A stretch of 64,000 nucleotides of DNA. Source: Streptomyces lasiicapitis (GTDB lineage Bacteria; Actinomycetota; Actinomycetes; Streptomycetales; Streptomycetaceae). Made by a program: the position numbers and the translations under genes. Below are positions 34,797 through 41,054 of this stretch, piece by piece. Under the pieces are notes generated by a model, which saw only the letters and a list, made by a program, of their open reading frames with translations, did not search any database and was not told the origin of the DNA. The stretch lies in NCBI RefSeq assembly GCF_014646335.1, contig NZ_BMNG01000013.1:186001-250000 (forward strand). Direction: 5' to 3'. Each line of letters opens with the position of its first letter. Within the stretch, counting starts at the first letter, position 1.

Positions 34797-34822
34797 GCCG
34801 AGCAGCCGCGAGCCGCGACGGC

Positions 34823-35374
34823 TCAGGCGAACGTCACGTCGGGCGTCCGCACCGTACCCCCGCGCCGACCGGGCGCTTCCTGCCGGTGCCAGTACAGGTT
34901 GGTGTGCGCGATGACCAGGTCGGGGGTCGGGGCGCCGTACCCGCTCAGGTCCTCCGTGGTGTGCGCGTCGGCGACGAGCGTGGCGTCGTAGCCGCGAGTG
35001 AAGGCGCCGTGAAGGGTGGAGCGGATGCACGCGTCGGTCTGGGCGCCGGTGACGACGAGGTGGCCGACGGCGTGTTCGGCGAGTACGGACTCCAGGTCGG
35101 TGGCTTCGAAGGAGTCGCCGTAGTGCTTGTGGACGAGGGGTTCGGTCTCGCGGCGGACGAGTTCGGGGACGTAGGCCCAGCTCTCGGCGCCGTGCGGGAG
35201 CTCGTCGTCGGAGTGCTGGATCCAGATGACGGGTACGTCGGCCGCGCGGGCCTTGTCGACGACGGTGGCTATGTTCGCGATGACGGCGTCGCGCTCGTGC
35301 GCCTCGGCGACCACGCCGTTCTGCATGTCGATGACGAGGACGGCGGTGCGGGGGCGGTCGGGCAGGGTCGTCAT
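34823..35374 (-). CDS. Isochorismatase-family cysteine hydrolase
   Basis: A 183-residue hydrolase of the same fold as nicotinamidase. The catalytic residues are visible: Asp in AVLVIDMQNGVV, Lys in PLVHKHYGDSF, and Cys in VVTGAQTDACIRSTLHGAF. The absence of the nicotinamidase metal-site His pair argues for a different amide or ester substrate. Start ATG 35374. It stands between the HATPase gene and the tRNA. Confidence 0.88.
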   Translation of the reverse strand: MTTLPDRPRTAVLVIDMQNGVVAEAHERDAVIANIATVVDKARAADVPVIWIQHSDDELPHGAESWAYVPELVRRETEPLVHKHYGDSFEATDLESVLAEHAVGHLVVTGAQTDACIRSTLHGAFTRGYDATLVADAHTTEDLSGYGAPTPDLVIAHTNLYWHRQEAPGRRGGTVRTPDVTFA

Positions 35375-35509
35375 GGGCCTCTCCAGTGGGAACCGTGGGT
35401 TTCATGAACGCCGCATGGCAGTCGCGTTGCAGCACCGCCCCGACGCTTGAGCGGTGCGGGCCGCGCTGCCTACGGTCGTTGTGTCACGTACGGCGGGAGC
35501 CTACGACGT

Positions 35510-35584
35510 GGCCGTGTGCCCGAGTGGCTTAGGGATTCGCCTGCAAAGCGAAGCACACCGGTTCAATTCCGGTCACGGCCTCCA
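35510..35584 (+). tRNA. tRNA-Cys (GCA)
   Basis: A full cloverleaf: acceptor GGCCGTG/CACGGCC (35510-35516 with 35574-35580), D arm CCC/GGG, anticodon stem TTCGC/GCGAA with loop CTGCAAA (anticodon GCA), T arm ACCGG/CCGGT with TTCAATT loop. The discriminator is T at 35581, the usual base for tRNA-Cys, and CCA is encoded at 35582-35584. Confidence 0.97.
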
Positions 35585-35916
35585 CGCAGTGAGCCGGCGC
35601 CCCGTGGGACTCCACGGGGCGCCTTCTGGCCAGCTTTCCCCTGTGACCCGGCGCACTCCTCATGGAGCATCCGTGAAGATCTTTCACGCTATCCTCACCT
35701 AAGGCGCAGGATTTGCGGTCTGCGTGCCGCCAGGACGTATCGGCAGCAGAATTACGTTCGTCCAACTCTGCACATTTTACCCGCAGTTGTCCGTAATAAG
35801 GGGCGCTTCTTCCCGCCGATTTCGGCGCCGCACCGACCTCCCTGTACGCATGGCCTGGGCACTCCGGCCGACCACCGGAACCGCCCCTTCACCACGCTCA
35901 CTTGGGGGTTTTACGC
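35585..35916. other. Intergenic region between tRNA-Cys and melC1
   Basis: 332 bases. Begins with the tRNA terminator. The middle (about 35670-35800) has lower GC and AT-rich blocks such as AATTACGTTCG and TGCACATTTTACCC and should hold the melC promoter. GGGGG in front of melC1 is its ribosome-binding site. Confidence 0.5.
35596..35623 (+). terminator. Terminator of tRNA-Cys
   Basis: A perfect 12-base stem GGCGCCCCGTGG/CCACGGGGCGCC with a 4-base loop, followed by TTCT, 12 bases past the tRNA. Confidence 0.88.
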
Positions 35917-36324
35917 ATGTCCGGAATCACCCGCCGTCAGGCCATCGGCGCCGCCGCGAGCGCCGCCGCCGGTCTCGCCGCCGTCGGCGCGGCCCGCGCT
36001 TCGGCGATGGGCGCCGAGCCGCACGACCAGGCCCACGCGGGCGCCGAGCCCGACTCGTTCGACGAGGTGTACCTGGGCCGCCGCATCCAGGGCGCGCCGT
36101 CCCACGACGGCGGCCACCACGCAGGCCACGGGGGCGGCCACGGCGCCGGCTACTCCGTACGCATCGACGGCGACGAACTGCACATCATGCGCAACGCCGA
36201 CGGCACGTGGATCAGCGTCATCAACCACTACGAGCCGCGGGCGACCCCGCGGGCCCTGGCCCGCGCGGCGGTGGTCGAGCTGCAAGGCGCCACCCTCGTC
36301 CCCCTGCCCCCACCCGCCGTCTGA
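35917..36324 (+). CDS. melC1: Tyrosinase cofactor / copper chaperone MelC1
   Basis: A 135-residue caddie protein that loads copper into apo-tyrosinase and carries it out of the cell by the Tat pathway. A twin-arginine signal (TRRQAIGAAASAAAGLAAVG) opens the protein. The mature part has a His-rich stretch (SHDGGHHAGHGGGHGAGYSV) and the conserved end DELHIMRNADGTWISVINHY. The start ATG 35917 has GGGGG upstream; an upstream in-frame ATG at 35902 would disturb the signal. It lies 53 bases before melC2 in one operon. Confidence 0.95.
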   Translation: MSGITRRQAIGAAASAAAGLAAVGAARASAMGAEPHDQAHAGAEPDSFDEVYLGRRIQGAPSHDGGHHAGHGGGHGAGYSVRIDGDELHIMRNADGTWISVINHYEPRATPRALARAAVVELQGATLVPLPPPAV

Positions 36325-36364
36325 TCCCGACCCCAACCCCGACCCTGACCCTCACCCTGACCCG
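36323..36364 (+). repeat. Hexamer tandem repeat between melC1 and melC2
   Basis: Seven imperfect copies of GACCCC/GACCCT starting at the melC1 stop and ending just before the GGAG of melC2. Confidence 0.8.
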
Positions 36365-36377
36365 GAGCAGCACCGCC

Positions 36378-37205
36378 ATGACCGTACGCAAGAACCAGTC
36401 CCAGCTCACCGCAGACGAGAAACGGCGCTTCGTGAACGCGCTGCTCGCCCTCAAGCGCGACGGGCGCTACGACGCATTCGTCAGCACGCACAACGACTTC
36501 ATCATGAGCGACACCGACAACGGCGACCGCGTGGGCCACCGCTCGCCGTCCTTCCTGCCCTGGCACCGCCGCTTCCTCATACAGTTCGAGGAGGCGCTCC
36601 AGTCCGTCGACCCCTCAGTGGCCCTCCCCTACTGGGACTGGACCACCGACCGCACCCCGGCCGCGTCCCTGTGGGCCCCCGACTTCCTCGGCGGCACCGG
36701 GCGCAGCCGCGACAGCCAGGTCACCGACGGCGCGTTCGCTTCCTCCGGCAACGGCTGGCGCATCAACGTACGCGTCGACGGCCGCGACTTCCTGCGCCGC
36801 AGCCTCGGCGCGGGCGTGCGCCAACTCCCCACCAAGGCCGAGGTCGACTCGGTCCTCGCCATGTCCACGTACGACATGCCGCCGTGGAACAGCGCCTCCG
36901 ACGGCTTCCGCAACCACCTCGAAGGCTGGCGCGGCGTCAACCTCCACAACCGCGTCCACGTCTGGGTCGGCGGCCACATGGCCACCGGCGCCTCCCCCAA
37001 CGACCCGGTCTTCTGGCTCCACCACGCCTACGTGGACAGACTCTGGACCCAGTGGCAGTCCCGCCACCCCAACTCCCCCTACCTCCCCACCTCCAACACC
37101 CGAGACGTGGTCGACCTGAACGACACGATGCGCCCCTGGGGCAACGTCACCCCGGCCGACATGCTCGACCACACCCGCTACTACACGTACGACACGGCGG
37201 CGTAG
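36378..37205 (+). CDS. melC2: Tyrosinase MelC2
   Basis: A type-3 copper monooxygenase of 275 residues that oxidises tyrosine and DOPA to dopaquinone, giving melanin. All six copper ligands are at the positions I recall for Streptomyces tyrosinases: CuA His38, His54, His63 (STHNDF, VGHRSPSF, WHRRF) and CuB His190, His194, His216 (NLHNRVHVW, WLHHAYVD). It has no signal peptide of its own and should leave the cell bound to MelC1. Start ATG 36378 with CGGAG upstream. No C-terminal shield domain, as expected for the streptomycete type. Confidence 0.97.
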   Translation: MTVRKNQSQLTADEKRRFVNALLALKRDGRYDAFVSTHNDFIMSDTDNGDRVGHRSPSFLPWHRRFLIQFEEALQSVDPSVALPYWDWTTDRTPAASLWAPDFLGGTGRSRDSQVTDGAFASSGNGWRINVRVDGRDFLRRSLGAGVRQLPTKAEVDSVLAMSTYDMPPWNSASDGFRNHLEGWRGVNLHNRVHVWVGGHMATGASPNDPVFWLHHAYVDRLWTQWQSRHPNSPYLPTSNTRDVVDLNDTMRPWGNVTPADMLDHTRYYTYDTAA

Positions 37206-37316
37206 GAGCCTTCAGGGGCGCTGAGGGCTCCCGGGGGGCCGCAGTCCCAGGCAGCCGGTGCGCGTGCTGCCAGGCCGCCCGGCGGGGTGCGGCAGGGAAG
37301 CCCCGTTGCGGCGCCC

Positions 37317-37337
37317 ACGCCCGAGCGGAGCGGGCGT
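37317..37337 (-). terminator. Candidate terminator after the L,D-transpeptidase
   Basis: ACGCCCG/CGGGCGT arms with a 7-base loop, 10 bases past the stop of the minus-strand gene. Confidence 0.5.
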
Positions 37338-37346
37338 CGCCCCCGG

Positions 37347-38312
37347 TCACTTCCGCAGCGCGCTGCCCGCCCTCCACTCCTCCCACGGCACATTCCAGTC
37401 CCCGTACCCGTTCCCGGGCGCCACCGTTTCCTTCGAGCCGGTCACGCGGACCACGTCGCCGGGGATGACCTCCTCGAAGAAGCGGCGGGCCGTGCCGTCC
37501 GTGGCGAGGCCTATGCAGCCGTGGGTGACGTTCTGCGTGCCCGCGTAGGTGTTGGCCTTCGGGTTCTCGTGGAGGTAGGTGCCGGACGTGGTGAGGTGGA
37601 CGGCGTAGTTGTAGTCGTCGTTGTACGCGTCCCCGTAGCCGACCGTTCGCGAGTCCATGCGGACGCGGCGCTGCTTGTCGGAGACGACCATCGTGCCGTT
37701 CCAGGTGTCCATGCCGGGCGCCCCCGCGGTGACCGGCACGCGCCGGGTCGCGCCGTCCTTGACGACCGTCATCGTGTGGGTGCGTACGTCGACGGTGGCG
37801 ACCAGGGAGCGGGCCACCGTGAAGCGGCGTACGGTTCCGGAGCCCACGCGGACGGTGACCTCGCTGCCGGGCTTCCAGTACGTCTTGGGGCGGTAGTCGA
37901 CGCGCCGGCCGTCGTGCAGGTTGCGGTCCTTCACCCAGCTCCAGGAGCCGGGGGTGGTGTTCGGCGTGGTGGTGCGGACCGTCAATCTGCGTTCCACCGC
38001 CGCGCGTTGGGCCGCCGGGACCGGGCGGGCGAACGTCACCGACACCGGCATGCCCACGCCCACCCGCTGCCCGTCGTGGACGTTGACCCGTACGCCGCCC
38101 CCGCGCAGCGCGGCCGGTTCCACGACCGGCTTCGCGCGGGGCGTGGGCGTGCCCGCGTCGACAGGCTTGCGGTCCTCGGACTCGGCCGACGGCCCCCGCC
38201 CGCCCTCTTCCGAACCGCCCCCGCAGCCCACGAGTACGGCCGCGCACAGCGCCGCGGCCACCGCCCCGCGTACGGCGTGACGCGTTCCGGCGCGCCTGGT
38301 CTTCCTGGTCAT
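37347..38312 (-). CDS. L,D-transpeptidase lipoprotein
   Basis: A 321-residue cell-wall enzyme that makes 3-3 cross-links or attaches proteins to peptidoglycan. Signal peptide with lipobox LVGC (Cys about residue 29), then a Ser/Glu linker. An Ig-like domain follows (GVRVNVHDGQRVGVGMPVSV). The YkuD catalytic domain, LVATVDVRTHTMTV onward, includes YAVHLTTSGTYLHE and the active-site motif VTHGCIGLATDGTARRFF with the nucleophilic Cys. All motif residues are present, so it should be active. Start ATG 38312 with GGGGGAG upstream. It is divergent from the sigma-factor gene, whose partner protein carries a related but dead domain. Confidence 0.93.
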   Translation of the reverse strand: MTRKTRRAGTRHAVRGAVAAALCAAVLVGCGGGSEEGGRGPSAESEDRKPVDAGTPTPRAKPVVEPAALRGGGVRVNVHDGQRVGVGMPVSVTFARPVPAAQRAAVERRLTVRTTTPNTTPGSWSWVKDRNLHDGRRVDYRPKTYWKPGSEVTVRVGSGTVRRFTVARSLVATVDVRTHTMTVVKDGATRRVPVTAGAPGMDTWNGTMVVSDKQRRVRMDSRTVGYGDAYNDDYNYAVHLTTSGTYLHENPKANTYAGTQNVTHGCIGLATDGTARRFFEEVIPGDVVRVTGSKETVAPGNGYGDWNVPWEEWRAGSALRK

Positions 38313-38469
38313 CGGGCTCCCCCTGTGATGTTCCTGCGTTCTCGCGGCCGCAGACCGGCCCCCGCCGGTGTGCTTCCATGTACGCCACCCATACGCACGG
38401 CGGAGACCGCCGGGTTGCATGCTGCGTACGGGAAATTTCCGGGGATGTGGGGCGGGGGGTGCGGGTGGC

Positions 38470-39057
38470 ATGACGGAGGACGAGTTCGACGCGTTCTACG
38501 CCTCGGCGTTCCCCCGCGTCGTCGGCCAGGTCTACGCGCTGACCGGCGACCACGGGCAGGCGCAGGACGTCGTCCAGGAGGCGTTCGTACGGGCCTGGGA
38601 CCGGCGCCGCGAGTTCGGTGCCGTCGCGGTCCCGGAGGCCTGGATCCGCACGGTGGCCATGCGGCTCGCGGTGAGCCACTGGCGCCGCGCCCGCCGCTGG
38701 CTCGAACTCGTACGCCGCGACGCACCGCGCGAGCACGCGCCGGGGCCGGGGCCCGAGCACGTCGCCCTGGTCCAGGCGCTGCGGCAACTGCCGGACGCGC
38801 AGCGGCACGCGATCGTGCTGCACCACCTGTGCGACCTCAGCGTCGAGCAGGTGGCCGCCGAGACCGGCGCCCCGACCGGCACCGTCAAGGCCCGGCTCTC
38901 CCGGGGACGGGCCGCGCTGGCCAAGCACCTTTCCGCGAGCGAAGACGCGAGGGGCGACGACGTGGCCGACGCAATCGACGTGATCGACGTGATCGACGGC
39001 AAGGCACTCGCCAGTGACGTACTCGGCGGGAAGGAGGGCGACCCTCATGCCCGATGA
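38470..39057 (+). CDS. ECF-type RNA polymerase sigma factor
   Basis: A 195-residue extracytoplasmic-function sigma factor. Region 2 has FYASAFPRVVGQVYALTGDH, then AQDVVQEAFVRAWDRR and AWIRTVAMRLAVSHWRRARR. Region 4 has LRQLPDAQRHAIVLHHLCDL followed by SVEQVAAETGAPTGTVKARL. The tail contains a short duplicated DVIDVID stretch. Start ATG 38470. The end overlaps the next gene by 11 bases, and that gene encodes the probable membrane anti-sigma factor. It likely responds to envelope stress, given the neighbours; that is inference. Confidence 0.9.
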   Translation: MTEDEFDAFYASAFPRVVGQVYALTGDHGQAQDVVQEAFVRAWDRRREFGAVAVPEAWIRTVAMRLAVSHWRRARRWLELVRRDAPREHAPGPGPEHVALVQALRQLPDAQRHAIVLHHLCDLSVEQVAAETGAPTGTVKARLSRGRAALAKHLSASEDARGDDVADAIDVIDVIDGKALASDVLGGKEGDPHAR

Positions 39058-39757
39058 ACGACCCCCGATGCGCGGTGCTCAGCCCCCGCTGCCCGGTGAC
39101 CAGCCCCCGACACCCCGTCCCGCCGAGCCCGACGCGCTCTCCGCCGCCCTGCGCGGCCTCGCCGACAGCGGCCGCGCCCCGGCCCCCGGCCCCGGCGCCC
39201 AGGTGCGCCGCCGCGCCGTGACCCGCGGCCGACGCCGGCGCGCGACCATCGCGGGCGGCGCCGCCATCGCGACCGCGGCCCTGGTGTTCGGCCTGGTCAC
39301 AGGCCTCGGCGACGACTCCGCCCCCCGCCCGGCCCAACCCGCCGCACCCACCGAGTCGGCCTCCACCGCCCCCGCCGTCACCGTCGACCTCACCCGGCGC
39401 ACGCTGACCGTACGCGGCCGCACCCTGCCCCTCTCCTCCGGCACCGCCGCCCACCCCACGAAGCCCGGTCGCATGACCGTCGTCGCCAAGCACCGCACCA
39501 AGAGGCTCACCGGTGGGACGGCCGGCCTCGGCGACGAGTACGACGTCTCGCTCCCCTGGGTCGTCGAGCTGCGCGACACCACGGGCCGCACCAACTACGC
39601 CGTCGCCCTCACGTACAACGAACAAGCCCCCGGCAAGTCCGACGTGACCCGAGGCGTACTCGGCCTGCGCACGTCCGACGCCAAGTGGCTGTACACACAG
39701 GTCAGTTCGGGCTCCGTGGTGACGATCGAGGGCAAGGCGCCCGGCGCTGCGAACTGA
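39047..39757 (+). CDS. Membrane protein with degenerate L,D-transpeptidase domain, probable anti-sigma factor
   Basis: A 236-residue protein with a cytoplasmic N-terminus of about 75 residues (ALSAALRGLADSGRAPAPGP), one transmembrane helix (about 80-98, ATIAGGAAIATAALVFGLV) and an extracellular domain. The outer domain aligns block by block with the L,D-transpeptidase encoded 0.7 kb away: AVTVDLTRRTLTV, GRMTVVAKHRTKRL and VTRGVLGLRTSDAKWLYTQV. The last block replaces the catalytic HGC with RGV, so it cannot be active. No zinc anti-sigma motif (HxxxCxxC) is present. The start ATG 39047 has AAGGAGG. Cotranscription and overlap with the sigma gene suggest it sequesters that factor. Confidence 0.8.
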   Translation: MPDERPPMRGAQPPLPGDQPPTPRPAEPDALSAALRGLADSGRAPAPGPGAQVRRRAVTRGRRRRATIAGGAAIATAALVFGLVTGLGDDSAPRPAQPAAPTESASTAPAVTVDLTRRTLTVRGRTLPLSSGTAAHPTKPGRMTVVAKHRTKRLTGGTAGLGDEYDVSLPWVVELRDTTGRTNYAVALTYNEQAPGKSDVTRGVLGLRTSDAKWLYTQVSSGSVVTIEGKAPGAAN

Positions 39758-39780
39758 CGTTCCCCGTCTGGTGTCTCCGA

Positions 39781-39838
39781 GGCGCGGAGAGGCACGGAGA
39801 GGCACGGAGAGGCACGGAGAGGCACGGAGAGGCACGGA
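39781..39838 (+). repeat. Decamer tandem repeat, GGCACGGAGA x about 6
   Basis: Six near-perfect copies of a 10-base unit. The first reads GGCGCGGAGA and the last is cut to GGCACGGA. It lies 24 bases past the anti-sigma stop and just before the terminator. Confidence 0.95.
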
Positions 39839-39852
39839 AAACGCGCGAAAAA

Positions 39853-39878
39853 GGGGCGGCCCCGTCCGGGACCGCCCC
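39853..39878 (+). terminator. Terminator of the sigma/anti-sigma operon
   Basis: GGGGCGG/CCGCCCC outer arms with an inner CCCG/CGGG stem. Confidence 0.78.
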
Positions 39879-40107
39879 TGTCGGCGCCTCAGTTCGCAAG
39901 GCCCCGCTTCACGTTCGACACGCCGGGGTCAGCCCCAGCCCGTGTCACCGTCATCCCCCATGATTTCCCCCGTAGTTGTCACGTAATTGCTCGGGACACT
40001 TCCGATGGTGCCTTGCAACTCGCGCCCGTCAAAAGGGATTTATGGGGGGATGACATGCCTGAGGCGTCATCGCGACCGTATGGGCACCGGTCGGTGACAT
40101 TCCACTC

Positions 40108-40653
40108 TCAGACCACCGCCGCCTCGCCGAGCCGCGCCAGAATCGCGTCCACCGTCTGATCCACCGTCAACTCCGAGCTGTCCAGCCACAGTCCGATACG
40201 TGGCGTGGTGGCGCGCAGTCCTTCGTCCAGGGCCTCGACCGTCCACTCGCCGTAGCCGGTCTTGCCGCGGGCGGCCTCGCGCGCGGCCACCGCGGCGGGG
40301 CGCGGCGCGAGCACGACGACGTGCAGGGGACGGGCCCGTACCAGCTCGACGTAGTCCTTCAGCTCCTCGCCGAGGATGACGTCCTGGACGATCGCGGTGA
40401 ATCCCGCGGCGGCGTACGCGTCCGCCGTGGCCGCCGACAGGCCGTAGCGGAGCCGGAGTTGGGCCTCCGCCTCGCCGCCCGCCCCGGGCTCGTACTCCTG
40501 GCGGCCGGAGACGATCATGCGCCGGAAGACGTCGCCCCGCACATGCGCGGCGCGGGGCAGCCGTTCGGCGAGGGCCTGGGCGACGGTGGACTTGCCGGCG
40601 GCCATGATGCCGGTGATGACGATGACCCCTGCGGGGGTGGTGGCAGCGTTCAC
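40108..40653 (-). CDS. P-loop kinase, phosphotransferase-like
   Basis: A 181-residue P-loop NTPase. The Walker A motif is GIMAAGKST, followed by AQALAERLP and the acceptor-region VRGDVFRRMIVSGRQEYEPG. The lid-like basic stretch is VAAREAARGKTGYGEWTVEA. It resembles chloramphenicol-phosphotransferase- or gluconate-kinase-type small-molecule kinases, but I cannot name the substrate. The start is GTG 40653. The gene is monocistronic, convergent with the sigma operon and next to an inverted pair of the dispersed repeat. Confidence 0.82.
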   Translation of the reverse strand: MNAATTPAGVIVITGIMAAGKSTVAQALAERLPRAAHVRGDVFRRMIVSGRQEYEPGAGGEAEAQLRLRYGLSAATADAYAAAGFTAIVQDVILGEELKDYVELVRARPLHVVVLAPRPAAVAAREAARGKTGYGEWTVEALDEGLRATTPRIGLWLDSSELTVDQTVDAILARLGEAAVV

Positions 40654-40727
40654 ACGCGCGAAGTTACCTCGGCGTGGCCGAGGGTTCCTCTCTTTTTCCG
40701 GGGCTCTGGGTACCGCCGGGTCCCGCG

Positions 40728-40830
40728 CGGGGCGCCCCAGGCCCGCCCCTTTCCCGTAACCAGGGGCTGCCGCCCCTGGACCCCGCTATCGGCCTGAACG
40801 GCCTCGTCCTCAAACGCCGGACGGGCTAAA
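40728..40830 (+). repeat. Dispersed intergenic repeat, left half of inverted pair
   Basis: CCCCTTTCCCGTAACCAGGGG, the GGGGCTGCCGCCCC hairpin and the TCAAACGCCGGACGGGCTA core (40728-40830). Confidence 0.9.
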
Positions 40831-40897
40831 ACACCAGCCGCACCGGCAAGGGGGGCAGCGACGCGCCGCGAGCTGTAAGGGCGGGTGGGTGGGGAGA

Positions 40898-40990
40898 AAG
40901 CCCGTCCGGCGTTTGAGGACGAGCCGCGGAGCGGCGACAAGGGGGAGAGGGGCGAAGCCCCAGACGGGGAGCGGCGGCGCAGACGGGCTG
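40898..40990 (-). repeat. Dispersed intergenic repeat, right half of inverted pair
   Basis: Core AGCCCGTCCGGCGTTTGAGG, then GACGAGCCGCGGAGCGGCG and GGCGAAGCCCCAGACGGGG. The 60-base spacer contains GGGCGGGTGGGTGGGGA. The pair fills most of the 400-base gap between the kinase and the molybdo-enzyme operon. Confidence 0.88.
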
Positions 40991-41054
40991 AGAGCTCACC
41001 GGCACCGGACAGGTCGATAGCTCGCCAGCACCGGACAGGCCAAAATGGCCCCGG

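Larger units (their letters stand above)
39758..40107. other. Intergenic region after the sigma operon
   Basis: 350 bases holding the decamer tandem repeat, a terminator and then about 220 bases up to the converging kinase gene, where I see no gene. GATGACATGCCTGAGGCGTC near 40047-40066 is weakly palindromic. A short open frame there overlaps the kinase end and lacks support. Confidence 0.5.

Noticed and set aside
36323..36364. Telomere-like or CRISPR-like array
   Set aside because: The hexamers are imperfect, short and lie between two coupled genes. There are no spacers of unique sequence.
40054..40150. Small open frame starting ATGCCTGAGGCG after the sigma operon
   Set aside because: No ribosome-binding site at good spacing. 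It soon overlaps the end of the kinase gene on the other strand, and I could not recognise the product.
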